Positions 27,401 through 36,200 of a stretch of DNA of 64,000 nt are shown here, piece by piece. Below the pieces are notes generated by a model. It worked only from the letters and a program-made list of their open reading frames with translations, had not been told where the DNA came from and searched no databases. Position 1 is the stretch's first letter. Each line of letters begins with the position of its first letter. The stretch is from Adhaeretor mobilis (lineage in GTDB: Bacteria > Planctomycetota > Planctomycetia > Pirellulales > Lacipirellulaceae), in assembly GCF_007741515.1 (NCBI RefSeq), contig NZ_CP036263.1:1488001-1552000 (forward strand). The letters run 5' to 3'. The translations under genes were made by a program, and so were the position numbers.

Positions 27401-28566
27401 GCATCGCGATGGAGCTAGAAGGAGCACCTAAGGAGAAGATCGAACGAGCCATCATGAGTGCCTGTGACTTCAGCTCAAGTCCTGACGAACTGATGCTCAT
27501 CGCGCGGTACCTCTCCCATTTGCAACTCGACAAGCGGGCTCATCAGGTCTACCGTCAAGTCGTCAAGGCCTCGCCTTTGCATGACGAAGCGTACGCTCTT
27601 GGCCTACGTGCCGCTCAGCGAGCGAAGGATCTGGAAGCGATTCGCTGGTACACCCTACGAGTTCTGGAACGTGCGTGGACGACCGAGCAATCCGCCATCC
27701 GCACCACGGCATTCCGCATCGCAAAAGCAACACTTGACGAGCTACATGCTGCCAATCAAATGAACGCCTATCGCGAATACGAACAACAGCTGAACGACGC
27801 ACTCGTGAGAGATTGCGTCGTGCAGGTCTCCTGGTCCGGTGAAGCTGATATCGATGTCTACGTTGAAGAGCCAGGTGGAACGATTTGCTCGCTTCGCGAG
27901 CCTCGCACCACCGGTGGCGGCGTATGTTTGGGCGATACCTACGCGAATTACAATGAATCCGGTGAGTCCGATGCCGGCGAAGAGGGCTTCAAAGAAACTT
28001 ATATTTGCCCACGTGGCTTCAATGGCGACTACAAAATACGCGTTCGCAAAGTGTGGGGCGAACTCGTAGCAGGCAAAGTGACTGTGGACGTCTATCGCAA
28101 CTATCGCAGCACCAACCAGGAGCACGAACGTCAGCACATCGAAGTGGGTGACGACGATGCACTTGTTGTGTTCGGGCTCGACACGGGGCGTCGTACAGAA
28201 CCGCTTGCTGAGCAGCAGCTAGCCTCAGCCGTGAAACGTCAGGAAGCTATCAGTCGCGCTGTGCTTGCCCAGCAAATTGGTTCGCTGGCCGACCCCACGG
28301 CTCTGCCTGGACGTCGCGGCGATCGCCGGCGCGATCTCCGGCGCCAGCTAGGTCTCGCCCGTGGTGGCTCAGTCGGCTTCCAACCGGTGATCGTAACCCT
28401 CACAGAAGGTACGCAAATGATTGCGACGGGTGTGATCTCAGCGGATCGACGTTACGTGCGAATCTCGGCCTCGCCGTCGTTCACAGGCATCGGTAACGTG
28501 ACGACCTTCACCTTCGCAGGTGCCGCTGAGCCTGTGGAGGACGAAGACGACGAAGAAGTGGAGTAG
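24412..28566 (+). CDS. Giant VWA / secretin-N0-like / polyglycine / helical-repeat fusion protein
   Basis: A 1384-residue exported protein. The ATG follows AGGAG, and a signal peptide lies at about residues 25-45. A VWA domain has an intact MIDAS start, DTSAS at 84-88. The middle contains a VIQGEVIQGQPIEGEV low-complexity stretch and a long charged coiled-coil-like region at about 500-650. Residues 731-812 (LPIDYIERPLNAIIQEISLD, then ISLRNVSLRSALELLLREV) match the secretin/TonB short N-terminal (STN/N0) fold. Residues 838-881 are almost pure glycine with a few Gln and Phe. TPR-like helices follow at about 940-1130. A beta-sandwich resembling DUF2135 (VSWSGEADIDVYVEEPGG) comes near 1140-1240. 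It is presumably periplasmic or surface-linked. I know no characterised protein with this domain order, and the function is unknown. Confidence 0.8.
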   Translation: MRTSQVIRQASNTQVAMKSKTIKFTRFVAVSAMFALLGLNSSEADEASRLITFERDGETSYALSVMPPANVAATSGTDVVVLFDTSASQTGAFREKALAALESMLGGLRETDRVEVLAVDLDARSLTKSFSAGDSDAVKQAIAELREQAPLGSTDLQLAFESAAKRFASADSQNRSVVYIGDGVSVANMLDSETLGQVVNSLREQRIPVSSYVIGPKTDAQLLAVLANHTGGNLYVADAIIWQDDAAQISDKRAQLENLRNSRSAGKQLAAWTQAAVLWPTKIQLAGEFGETYPETFPPLRTDRDTILLGRTKDALNNDLALSLTVEGPAGEQALQWSVSPEPSHKDRSFLSEMTEVASRDNGLTLPTVGSAGLTETARLIGAKVDALTMLAERAVASGDRAGAARIVQTVLHADPGNVQAQNVQNVVENDDLFGGQVIQGEVIQGQPIEGEVIANEGEIILSRPAAVVEGTIIEPSIVADEGLLGRVGSDGAFLDQVEQERRVFADLLAKEIQVVVLDARDRMNSEPALVIQELKLSLDRVNRVQDIDEARRAELTDKLQIALQETIRRADVLDELNRQSEEQIASARERKLLNDRLTKRIERETQLMHRFNALMDERKYVEAGDVAAIIEEIDPTGLLPQQATLWARHKRHKYLQEVTRAARHQAAWDTMFQIELSHIPFPDNPPIIYPEADVWEDLTNRRKKYAAVDLGSQGKAEARIQEALREQLKLPIDYIERPLNAIIQEISLDYDIPILFDKPALEALAISEETEITISLRNVSLRSALELLLREVEDLTFIIDNEVMLITSEDEAQQRLTVKAYPVADLVLPIQNLPIVGGGQGGGGQGGGGGGGGFGGGGGGGGGGFGGGGGGGQGGGGGGGFFAVPDDLSQTSVETKSASVSQEIVLDQAQPTVSKSEALVAQEPELPRVAGIEIDHSVTPEVFWNSYFAAKRPSADVLRQSVRRLMKDGHSDQVIALIESALSHGQPLPWMYETLGIAMELEGAPKEKIERAIMSACDFSSSPDELMLIARYLSHLQLDKRAHQVYRQVVKASPLHDEAYALGLRAAQRAKDLEAIRWYTLRVLERAWTTEQSAIRTTAFRIAKATLDELHAANQMNAYREYEQQLNDALVRDCVVQVSWSGEADIDVYVEEPGGTICSLREPRTTGGGVCLGDTYANYNESGESDAGEEGFKETYICPRGFNGDYKIRVRKVWGELVAGKVTVDVYRNYRSTNQEHERQHIEVGDDDALVVFGLDTGRRTEPLAEQQLASAVKRQEAISRAVLAQQIGSLADPTALPGRRGDRRRDLRRQLGLARGGSVGFQPVIVTLTEGTQMIATGVISADRRYVRISASPSFTGIGNVTTFTFAGAAEPVEDEDDEEVE

Positions 28567-28594
28567 GGGGGCGCAGGATTCTAGGGTTGGCATT

Positions 28595-29317
28595 CTAGTC
28601 GTTCGCCTGGAGAGCGTGTTCCTGCAGCACGCTCAACGCAGCCGTGCCTTGCTGCGCAATCTTAACCATGGCAGCTAACTCGTCGGAGTCGAAGGTAGCT
28701 TCCTCGCCAGTGCCTTGTAGTTCCACAAAACGGCCACTGCCGGTCATAACGACGTTCATATCAACCGCTGCGGCAAAGTCCTCTTTGTAATCGAGATCCA
28801 GCAATGCTCGCCCGTCGACGATGCCCACACTGACGGCCACAATGCTCTCGACAATCGGCAGGTCGTTGGCAGTGGGGAATTCTTCCAGTGAGCTCAATGC
28901 TTGGACCAAAGCCACGTAACCGCCTGTGATTGCCGCGGTGCGCGTGCCACCATCGGCTTCTAACACCTCGCAGTCGACTGTCACACTGCGCTCGCCCAGG
29001 GCGTCCAAATTCACTGCTGCCCGTAGGCTGCGGCCGATGAGTCGCTGAATCTCGGTCGTCCGTCCATCCACCTTCGCACGTTCACGCCGCTTGCGAGGCG
29101 ACACGCTGCTAGGCAGCATATTGTACTCTGCAGTGACCCAACCCTTCCCTTTACCCACCATCCAGGGTGGCACGTTCTCTTCGACACTGGCCGTGCAAAG
29201 TAGCGTGGTCCTGCCGGCTCGAATCAGCACGCGACCTTGGGCTGCGCCAAACGGCGGTACTTCGAGGGACCAACTGCGGAGGGCATCATCGGCACGGTTA
29301 TCACTACGGGCGGGCAT
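28595..29317 (-). CDS. rph: Ribonuclease PH
   Basis: A 240-residue 3'-5' phosphorolytic exoribonuclease that trims tRNA 3' ends, acting as a hexamer of RNase PH folds. The start MPARSDNRADDALRSWSLEV corresponds to the family opening, although the usual MRxDGR is somewhat altered. Conserved pieces are AEYNMLPSSVSPR, RTTEIQRLIGRSLRAAVNL, VDCEVLEADGGTRTAAITGG and LDLDYKEDFAAAVDMNVV. The length is normal. It is the last gene of the minus-strand argB-argD-argF-rph run, 58 bp after argF, and is convergent with the VWA giant only 28 bp away. Confidence 0.95.
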   Translation of the reverse strand: MPARSDNRADDALRSWSLEVPPFGAAQGRVLIRAGRTTLLCTASVEENVPPWMVGKGKGWVTAEYNMLPSSVSPRKRRERAKVDGRTTEIQRLIGRSLRAAVNLDALGERSVTVDCEVLEADGGTRTAAITGGYVALVQALSSLEEFPTANDLPIVESIVAVSVGIVDGRALLDLDYKEDFAAAVDMNVVMTGSGRFVELQGTGEEATFDSDELAAMVKIAQQGTAALSVLQEHALQAND

Positions 29318-29359
29318 ATTTGTTCTTGAGATTTAGTGCTAAGCGAGAAATGGAAGGCT

Positions 29360-29375
29360 GCTAAGCCACAAGCGG
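29360..29375 (-). repeat. Dispersed motif GCTAAGCCACAAGCGG
   Basis: This motif between argF and rph reappears almost exactly in the opposite orientation at 36146-36164 and in variant form at 43913-43930. It behaves like a REP-type intergenic unit. Confidence 0.5.
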
Positions 29376-30293
29376 TTATTTTGCGCCGCCAAGTAACCAT
29401 GCTAGCGTGCCTTTTTGCACGTGCATACGATTGGCTGCCTGTTCGACGATCACGCTTTGCGGGCCGTCCATGACCTCGTCGGTCACTTCCTCCCCACGTT
29501 TGGCGGGCAGGCAGTGCATGAAGACCGCCTCTGCTGGAGCGGATGCCATCAGTTTCGAGTTCACTTGGAAGTCGGCAAAGTCTTTACGGCGTTGTTCTTG
29601 CTCACCCTCTTGTCCCATGCTGGCCCACACATCGGTGTATACGGCCGAAGCTCCCTCTACCGCTGCTTGCGGGTCGGTCGTACACGTGAACTTGGATTCT
29701 GTGAAATAGCCGTTGAGCTGCTCAGCTTCTTCACCGTTGAAGGCGTATTCTTGCGGCGAGGCGACTGAGAAATCGACCCCCAGTTTGCCGCAAGCGATGG
29801 CCAAACTGCGTGCGACGTTATTAGCGTCGCCTACCCAGGTAAGTTTGGCCCCATCGAGGCTGCCCAACTGCTCCCAGATCGTGAACAGGTCCGCCAAAGC
29901 TTGGCACGGGTGGGAATAATCTGTTAGCCCGTTGATGACCGAGCAGGCGGAGTGCTCAGCGACGGCTTCAACAGTGGCGTGCTTTTTGGATCGGACGACG
30001 ATCACATCGACCATTTCGCTCAGCACGCGCGTGAAGTCGGCAATGCTCTCCCGTTTTCCAAAGCCGGCATCGTCCCCCAGCATCAGGCTGGAACCACCCA
30101 GATGCGCCATGCCCGCCTGAAAGCTAACTCGCGTGCGCAGCGATTGCTTCTCAAACATCAAGGCCATCACCCGGCCTGGCAGCAGAGGTTCACGTACGCC
30201 TTCTTTAAACTTTGCTTTCAAGTCCGCGCTCAGGGCGAAGATGGTTTGCAATTGTTCCAGGCTCACATCGTGTAGCGTAAGTAAATGTCGCAT
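29376..30293 (-). CDS. argF: Ornithine carbamoyltransferase
   Basis: A 305-residue enzyme that converts ornithine and carbamoyl phosphate to citrulline in arginine biosynthesis. The carbamoyl-phosphate site is EKQSLRTRVSF (S51-R55), with HPCQALADL and the conserved catalytic HCLPAKRGEEV near the C-terminus. The ornithine-side loop DVWASMGQE (SMG loop) distinguishes it from aspartate carbamoyltransferase. The length is normal for the trimeric enzyme. It lies 37 bp downstream of argD and 58 bp upstream of rph on the same strand. No strong ribosome binding site is evident. Confidence 0.95.
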   Translation of the reverse strand: MRHLLTLHDVSLEQLQTIFALSADLKAKFKEGVREPLLPGRVMALMFEKQSLRTRVSFQAGMAHLGGSSLMLGDDAGFGKRESIADFTRVLSEMVDVIVVRSKKHATVEAVAEHSACSVINGLTDYSHPCQALADLFTIWEQLGSLDGAKLTWVGDANNVARSLAIACGKLGVDFSVASPQEYAFNGEEAEQLNGYFTESKFTCTTDPQAAVEGASAVYTDVWASMGQEGEQEQRRKDFADFQVNSKLMASAPAEAVFMHCLPAKRGEEVTDEVMDGPQSVIVEQAANRMHVQKGTLAWLLGGAK

Positions 30294-30330
30294 AGTGGGT
30301 TCGTTTCTGGGGAATTGGAACGACCTGATC

Positions 30331-31539
30331 TTAGTTCACTTCAAAAGCTCGCAGGACATCGGCAAGGATCGCACAACCCTCGTCTACTTGCTCGTCGCTG
30401 AGCGTCATGGCCGGTAGCAGGCGGACGACGTTGCCTTGCGTCACGTTGATCAGCAACTGTCGATCCATGCACTGTTGTACGACGGAAGTCGCATCCACAG
30501 CTAACTCCAGACCAATCATCAGGCCGCAAATTCGAAGTTCTGATACGTGCGGCAATTCATCAACCAGCGGGCTGAGGCGATCCTGGAACCTCTTGCTCAA
30601 GGCTTTAGCCCGTTCGAGCAATCCGTCTTGCTCAATCGTTTCCAAGGTGGCGATTCCTGCCGCAGCAGCTAGTGGATTGCCGCCGAACGTGGCCGCGTGC
30701 ATGCCGGGTCGTAAACTGGGGGCGATCTCACGGGTAGTCAGCATCGCCCCGCCCGTTACGCCGCCGCATAGGCTCTTGGCGAGCGTCATCACATCAGGTG
30801 TCACGCCAAAGTTTTGGTAGGCAAACCACTCGCCCGTGCGTCCGCAGCCGGCTTGCACTTCGTCGAACATTAATAGCAGGCCGTGCTTGTCGGCTAAATC
30901 TCGCAAGCCTTGCAAGAATCCTTCAGGAGGCAAGCGAATTCCCCCCTCGCCTTGAATGGGTTCGACCAAGATGGCGGCCGTCTCGTCGTCTATCTTCGCA
31001 GCCGTCGCTTCGAGGTCGCCGAACGGTGCGTACACAAAACCAGGGGCCATCGGGCCAATGCCTTCGTGATACTTGGGTTGCGCCGTGGCGCTCACCGCGC
31101 CGAACGTACGTCCGTGGAAGCCGCCTTCGAAGGTCAAAATTTTGTATCGCTCGGGGGCTGTGTGCAGTCGGGCCAGTTTAATTGCCGCCTCGTTGGCTTC
31201 CGCACCCGAATTGCAAAAGAACGCTTGCCCGCCAAAGCTATGCTCGCTGAGCAGCTTCGCCCATTGCCCTTGAGACTCAGTGTGCCACGTATTCGGTACA
31301 TGGATCAGTTCGGACGCCTGTTTTTGCACCGCCTCAACCACTCGTGGCGGACAGTGGCCCAAGAGGTTACAACCCCAGCCAGGGAAGAAATCGAGATAGC
31401 GGTTTCCCTGATCATCCCACACGTAGGATCCTTCGCCGCGAGTAATCGCCACGGGAAATCGTGTGTAATTGGGAATCACGTAATTGCTAAACAGAGAGGC
31501 TGTCTGTTCAGACATCTTCGCAGTAGCGGTGGCAGTCAT
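30331..31539 (-). CDS. argD: Acetylornithine aminotransferase
   Basis: A 402-residue class III PLP aminotransferase that converts N-acetylglutamate semialdehyde to N-acetylornithine. The N-terminus ([20 protein letters not shown]) and the [16 protein letters not shown] stretch are typical. [17 protein letters not shown] binds cofactor phosphate, [15 protein letters not shown] carries the conserved Asp, and the PLP-binding Lys is in [10 protein letters not shown]. It sits between argB (45 bp upstream) and argF (37 bp downstream) in one operon. Confidence 0.95.
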   Translation of the reverse strand: MTATATAKMSEQTASLFSNYVIPNYTRFPVAITRGEGSYVWDDQGNRYLDFFPGWGCNLLGHCPPRVVEAVQKQASELIHVPNTWHTESQGQWAKLLSEHSFGGQAFFCNSGAEANEAAIKLARLHTAPERYKILTFEGGFHGRTFGAVSATAQPKYHEGIGPMAPGFVYAPFGDLEATAAKIDDETAAILVEPIQGEGGIRLPPEGFLQGLRDLADKHGLLLMFDEVQAGCGRTGEWFAYQNFGVTPDVMTLAKSLCGGVTGGAMLTTREIAPSLRPGMHAATFGGNPLAAAAGIATLETIEQDGLLERAKALSKRFQDRLSPLVDELPHVSELRICGLMIGLELAVDATSVVQQCMDRQLLINVTQGNVVRLLPAMTLSDEQVDEGCAILADVLRAFEVN

Positions 31540-31583
31540 AGTTATGGCTCATTTCTCAGGCGATGGATCAGACACCCCAGTCG

Positions 31584-32483
31584 CTAAACGGGTTCGGCAA
31601 TCAACTCGGTTCCTACACCCAGGTTGGTGAAAATCTCTAACAGCAGTGAGTGCCGAACTCGGCCATCAATGATGTGAACTTTCTTGACACCTCGCCTCAG
31701 GGTTTCCAAGCACGCTTCCACTTTAGGAATCATCCCTGAGGCGATGCTGCCATTGGCAATCAACTCCTGCGCTTGAGGAGCTGTGAGCGAGTGGACGAGC
31801 GAATCGGGGTCATCCTTGTCCAACCGCACGCCATTCACGTCGCTCAGGAATACTAACTTTTCAGCTCCCACGGCCTGCGCTACGGCCGTGGCAGCAGTAT
31901 CTGCATTGACGTTGAGTCTTTGGCCTGATTCGGTTTCACACATCGAAGGGATCACGGGTACTTGGCCGGCGTAGCACAGGTTGTCTAGCGTATCGCGATC
32001 GACCTTCGTGACCTTGCCCACATGGCCCAGGTCAAGCGGTTTGCCGTCGTCTCCAGCAATCTCCAGCGGCTCGCCGTACAACACGTTGTTGTTCGTTTCG
32101 CCCACGAAGTTCAGCGGCATGGACCGGCCGCCGAACTCTTCTATTTTGCCGGCAATACGCTCGTTGATTTCTCCCGCCAGCACTTTCTCAACAATCGCCA
32201 GCGTTGCGGAGTCCGTGTAGCGTCGGCCTTGGATGAACCTCGCCTCGATCTTCGCTTCGGTCATCGCGCGACTGATCGCTGCCCCGCCGCCATGGACGAC
32301 GATGGGCCGCATGCCGACGGACTCCATAAAGACAATGTCGACCAATAGGTGATGTAGCGCCTCGGGTTGTTCCATGACGCTACCGCCGACCTTGATGACG
32401 GTCGTCTTGTCGCGAAAGCGTCGAATCCAGCCCATCGCCTCAATCAGAACGTCGGCTTTCTCGATGGCGTCTTGGGTTTCCAT
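31584..32483 (-). CDS. argB: Acetylglutamate kinase
   Basis: A 299-residue kinase phosphorylating N-acetylglutamate, from the ATG at 32483 ([20 protein letters not shown]). An in-frame ATG at 32525 would add 14 Pro/Ala-rich residues not typical of the family. Conserved parts are [10 protein letters not shown] (ATP phosphate binding), [11 protein letters not shown] (substrate binding) and [20 protein letters not shown]. The N-terminal helix before the kinase core is of the kind found in hexameric, arginine-sensitive enzymes, so feedback inhibition is plausible. It is the first gene of the arg operon. argC, argJ and argG/H are not in the window. Confidence 0.93.
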   Translation of the reverse strand: METQDAIEKADVLIEAMGWIRRFRDKTTVIKVGGSVMEQPEALHHLLVDIVFMESVGMRPIVVHGGGAAISRAMTEAKIEARFIQGRRYTDSATLAIVEKVLAGEINERIAGKIEEFGGRSMPLNFVGETNNNVLYGEPLEIAGDDGKPLDLGHVGKVTKVDRDTLDNLCYAGQVPVIPSMCETESGQRLNVNADTAATAVAQAVGAEKLVFLSDVNGVRLDKDDPDSLVHSLTAPQAQELIANGSIASGMIPKVEACLETLRRGVKKVHIIDGRVRHSLLLEIFTNLGVGTELIAEPV

Positions 32484-32745
32484 AGTGTCTGGTGGTGCTG
32501 TGGCTGGCATGAAAGGGGCGGGCAAGAGAGAAGCACTAGGTGGTGGGCTTCAGTTGTTCGGTCTCAAGCGATTCTAGGCAATCCCACATTCTAGGGTGAG
32601 CCCTTGCCTCACGAAAGGTCACAGCAAATCGGAGTCTCGCCCGCCAACTGTCTGTCAGCAGCACTGGCGAGTTTGCCTAGTCTCTGCCAAAATGAGCTGT
32701 TCCCTTCCACAGCAATCTCTCGATTATCTACCACGTCACAGCAAA

Positions 32746-33495
32746 ATGTCTCCTCCCGCACGCCCAGATGCCGACGCCCTGGCCATTGTTCTCGCTGCCG
32801 GTAAGGGTACACGGATGAAGTCCGACCTGCCCAAGGTCCTTGTGCCGGTGAAAGGCCGACCCATGATTCGGTACGTGGTCGACGCCCTCAAAACTGCCGG
32901 AGTGCAGCGAGTGGTCGTGGTTGTGGGCTACCGCGAGGAGTTGGTTCGCAAGGAGCTCGCAGGCATCCCCGCGGTGGATTTCGCCACCCAGGGCGAGCAA
33001 CTTGGCACCGGGCATGCCGTGATGATGTGCCGCGAACAACTAGCCGATTGCCACGGCCCCGTGATCATCGTCGCTGGTGACTCCCCAATGCTCCAGGCCA
33101 CTTCGGTCGAGGCACTGCTTGCTGCCTACCGAGAAAACGACGCAGCGTGCCTCCTCGGAACCGTTCAAAAAGAAGAGCCTACCGGCTTTGGTCGTATTCT
33201 AAGAAATGCGGCCAACCAGTTTGTGGGAATCGTCGAAGAGAAGGACGCAACTCCCGAGCAGCGCGCCATCAACGAAGTAAACGTCAGTACGTACTTGTTC
33301 GACGCCCAAGAACTATTGCAGTCGCTCGACCAACTTTCCGACGACAATGCTCAAAGCGAATACTACATCACCGACTGCCCGGGCATTTTACTCGAACAAG
33401 GTAAAACCGTACTCGCCCTCCCTGTTTTGCAGCAGTGTGAAGCCCTAAGCATCAACAGCCCTGATGACCTAGCCGCCGTCGAAGCGGCTATGTAG
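32746..33495 (+). CDS. GlmU uridylyltransferase half only (NTP transferase)
   Basis: A 249-residue nucleotidyltransferase from the ATG at 32746 (MSPPARPDADALAIVLAAG); the frame is open further upstream but without family similarity. LAAGKGTRMKSDLPKVL is the signature of GlmU-type pyrophosphorylases, followed by GTGHAVMM, VAGDSPML and the NEVNVSTYLFD region. The C-terminal left-handed beta-helix that gives full-length GlmU its acetyltransferase activity is absent: the protein ends near the normal domain boundary and the next gene starts 68 bp later. It should make UDP-GlcNAc only if GlcNAc-1-phosphate is supplied by another enzyme. It occupies the glmU position before prs-rplY-pth, as in Bacillus. 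Confidence 0.85.
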   Translation: MSPPARPDADALAIVLAAGKGTRMKSDLPKVLVPVKGRPMIRYVVDALKTAGVQRVVVVVGYREELVRKELAGIPAVDFATQGEQLGTGHAVMMCREQLADCHGPVIIVAGDSPMLQATSVEALLAAYRENDAACLLGTVQKEEPTGFGRILRNAANQFVGIVEEKDATPEQRAINEVNVSTYLFDAQELLQSLDQLSDDNAQSEYYITDCPGILLEQGKTVLALPVLQQCEALSINSPDDLAAVEAAM

Positions 33496-33563
33496 CCCGC
33501 GGCACCGCCGTGGAATTGTCCTGCCTTTCAGGTATACCGTCTCTACCCCGATCACGACTTGCT

Positions 33564-34508
33564 ATGACCGATTTCAAGCTCATTAGTGGCAATGCAAACC
33601 TCGCACTCAGTCATCGCATCTCGGAATACTTGGGTGTGCCGCTCAGCGAAATCTCCCTCTCCGCATTCCCTGATGGCGAGATTTCCTGCAAAATTGAGGA
33701 GGATGTGCGAGGCCGGGATGTCTATCTCCTGCAGCCCACCAGTCCGCCGGTCAACGATCATTTGATGCAGTTGCTGGTCATGATCGACAGCTGCAAACGG
33801 GCGAGTGCGGAGCGTGTCACCGCCGTGCTCCCTTACTTCGGTTACGCCCGACAGGACCGAAAGGACGAGGGCCGCGTGCCCATTACGGCCAAGCTGGTTG
33901 CGAATCTGATTACTCGTGCTGGGGCAGATCGCGTGCTCACGATGGACCTGCATGCCGCACAGATTCAGGGCTTTTTCGACGTTCCGGTCGATCATCTTTA
34001 CGCTGCCCCTGTGCTGAACGATCACTTTCTGAGTCTCGGTTTGCCGCGGGATGAAATCGTGATCGTCAGTCCCGACGAGGGCAGCATCAAAAGGGCTTTA
34101 GGCCATGCCAAGCGAATCGGCGGCAATGTCGCCATCGTCGACAAACGCCGTACTAGTGCAGAAGAAACGACGCAGGAGAACATTATCGGCGGCCCGGTCG
34201 AAGGTAAAATCGTCCTCATGTTCGACGACATGATCAGCACCGCCGGATCGATCTGCGGAGCTGCCAAGATCATTCACGATCGCGGGGCCCGCGAAATCCA
34301 CGTTGCCACCACCCACGCAGTGCTTTGCGGACCCGCGGTCGAACGGCTTAAGAACGCGAATCTTGCGAGCATCGTTTGCACAGACTCAATTCCGCTTACC
34401 CCGGACCAAATCCTCCCCCAGACGCAAATTCTCACCGTGGCGCCGTTATTGGGTGAAGCGATCAAGCGAATTCATCGCAACGAGTCGATTAGCCGGCTGT
34501 TTCAGTGA
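33564..34508 (+). CDS. prs: Ribose-phosphate pyrophosphokinase (PRPP synthetase)
   Basis: A 314-residue class I PRPP synthetase making phosphoribosyl pyrophosphate for nucleotide, histidine and tryptophan synthesis. The ATG at 33564 gives the standard opening TDFKLISGNANLALSHRISE; the longer frame does not match the family. The divalent-cation signature is DLHAAQIQGFFDVPVDHLY, the catalytic-loop region is VDKRRTSAEET, and MFDDMISTAGSICGAA is the PRPP-binding loop. The length is normal. It lies between the GlmU-type gene and rplY, matching the glmU-prs-ctc-pth order of Firmicutes. Confidence 0.95.
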   Translation: MTDFKLISGNANLALSHRISEYLGVPLSEISLSAFPDGEISCKIEEDVRGRDVYLLQPTSPPVNDHLMQLLVMIDSCKRASAERVTAVLPYFGYARQDRKDEGRVPITAKLVANLITRAGADRVLTMDLHAAQIQGFFDVPVDHLYAAPVLNDHFLSLGLPRDEIVIVSPDEGSIKRALGHAKRIGGNVAIVDKRRTSAEETTQENIIGGPVEGKIVLMFDDMISTAGSICGAAKIIHDRGAREIHVATTHAVLCGPAVERLKNANLASIVCTDSIPLTPDQILPQTQILTVAPLLGEAIKRIHRNESISRLFQ

Positions 34509-34827
34509 TTCCACCGGCTTAACCAATTTGCCGGATCTGCCGGAATAGTTTGACCAAATCCACCTGTCTGACGTTCTAGTGGGTGCTAAGCCTTGGCGGT
34601 CAGGGAATGATTTCAGCTAGGTACCCATTTCTCCTAGACAGATTTCCGGTTTAACTGGCCCGACGGGGTTGAAATTCTCCCCCAAAAATCGACAATTACG
34701 AGATTCCCAAGGCATTACCAGAGCTTGCCCTGTGCCAGTGACCCAGTCCTACATCCAGGACCGATCGCTGGTCCTGCTGTGGCGTTCTGAAAATACAAAT
34801 TGTCAGTTGCTGAGTATCGAGGAATCA

Positions 34828-35472
34828 ATGGCCGAAACGATCCAAGTTCAAAAACGCGAGAAGATTGGCAAGCTGCACAATCGCCGTCTACGAGTCGAAG
34901 GACGCGTTCCCGCGGTTCTTTACGGCCATGGCGAAGACCCCGTTCACCTGATCATGCCCGCCGATCAGCTCCGCGCAACCTTGCGCCATAAAGCGCAGGT
35001 CGTGCAGCTCAACGGTGCAGCTGATGGACAGGCTCTGTTGCAAGACATCCAGTGGGATGTGTTTCAACAGCACATTCTTCATGTCGATCTGCTCCGCGTG
35101 ATCAAGGGCGAACGCATTACAGTGACCGTTCCTGTGCACACGCATGGCACAGCTCCTGGTGATGCCGATGGTGGCATTACTGAGCAAGTGCTTCACGAAG
35201 TGGAAATTGAAACGGCTCCGGCATTCATTCCTGAAGAGCTTCGTATGGAAATTAACGAATTGAAGCTTCACGACAGCCTCTACGTGAAAGACCTTGCGGG
35301 GATGCCGGAAGGAGCCAGCTTTGTAACACCAGAAGATGAATTGGTTGTCCACTGCATCGAGCCATCCGCGCCGGTTGAAGTGGAAGGCGAGGCACTTGGT
35401 GCTGCTGGGGCAGAACCAGAGGTTATTGGTGAGTCCGACGACGAAAAAGCCGAGGAAGCTAGCGAAGGCTAA
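34828..35472 (+). CDS. rplY: 50S ribosomal protein L25, long CTC form
   Basis: A 214-residue 5S rRNA-binding protein of the general stress CTC type, with an N-terminal L25 domain and a C-terminal beta domain. The ATG at 34828 follows GAGG and gives MAETIQVQKREKIG, whereas the upstream open frame has no family match. RRLRVEGRVPAVLYGHGED is the classic L25 segment, and the second domain includes VPVHTHGTAPGDADGGI. A Glu/Ala-rich tail ends the protein. It is placed between prs and pth, as in the conserved Bacillus cluster. Confidence 0.93.
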   Translation: MAETIQVQKREKIGKLHNRRLRVEGRVPAVLYGHGEDPVHLIMPADQLRATLRHKAQVVQLNGAADGQALLQDIQWDVFQQHILHVDLLRVIKGERITVTVPVHTHGTAPGDADGGITEQVLHEVEIETAPAFIPEELRMEINELKLHDSLYVKDLAGMPEGASFVTPEDELVVHCIEPSAPVEVEGEALGAAGAEPEVIGESDDEKAEEASEG

Positions 35473-35562
35473 CTCACCAACCTGTAGGGAATGTCGTTCG
35501 TGGCATTCTGAAGAATTGAACGAACAGAATTCGCCGCGACAACAATCGCCGAAAGATGGCAG

Positions 35563-36129
35563 ATGAAATTGGTTGTCGGCCTAGGAAATCCGGGTCGTAA
35601 GTACACGGGAACTCGACACAATATAGGCTGGGAAGTGCTTGCTCGGTTAGCCGAGATCACTTCCGCCCAGCCTGTTGGAAACAAGTTTGAAGGAGAAGTT
35701 CGCGAAGCTGTAGTAGCAGGCGAAAAGCTGCTACTGCTGGCTCCGCACACGTTTATGAATCTTAGCGGTCGCAGCGTAAAACTGGCCACGAGCTTCTATA
35801 AGCTAGAGACTGAAGACCTGCTGGTCATTTGCGACGATTTCAACATTCCCGTAGGGGAATTGCGAATCAGAGCACGTGGCAGTCACGGCGGCCAAAACGG
35901 CCTTGCCGACATTGCCAATCAGCTGAAAACTACCGAGTATACTCGCCTGCGGGTGGGCATTGGGCCCGTGCCCGACGGTTGGGCTTCGCCCGATTTTGTG
36001 CTCGGGAAGTTTGCCAAAAAAGAACAGGACGAGATTCAGATTCAAACCCAACGAGCGGCCGAAGCCGTGCTAACGTGGGCCGCCGAAGGCTCTACCGCAG
36101 CCATGAATCGCTTTAATGGGAAAAATTAG
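35563..36129 (+). CDS. pth: Peptidyl-tRNA hydrolase
   Basis: A 188-residue enzyme that cleaves the ester bond of peptidyl-tRNA released from stalled ribosomes. Active-site residues are visible: N9 in LGNPG, the catalytic H19 in GTRHNIGW, N66 in FMNLSG and the acidic pair D91-D92 in ICDDFNIPVG. SHGGQNGLADI is the conserved substrate loop. The length is normal. It lies 90 bp after rplY; the rpsF cluster begins 71 bp later, with a dispersed repeat motif in between. Confidence 0.96.
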   Translation: MKLVVGLGNPGRKYTGTRHNIGWEVLARLAEITSAQPVGNKFEGEVREAVVAGEKLLLLAPHTFMNLSGRSVKLATSFYKLETEDLLVICDDFNIPVGELRIRARGSHGGQNGLADIANQLKTTEYTRLRVGIGPVPDGWASPDFVLGKFAKKEQDEIQIQTQRAAEAVLTWAAEGSTAAMNRFNGKN

Positions 36130-36145
36130 GCAACACAACACTAAC

Positions 36146-36164
36146 TAACCGCTTGTGGCTCAGC
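36146..36164 (+). repeat. Dispersed motif TAACCGCTTGTGGCTCAGC
   Basis: This is the reverse complement, with one mismatch, of the sequence at 29360-29378. It lies in the gap between pth and rpsF. Confidence 0.5.
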
Positions 36165-36200
36165 CGTTCAATCAGCTAGCCGCCCCTGAGGAGAGACAAA

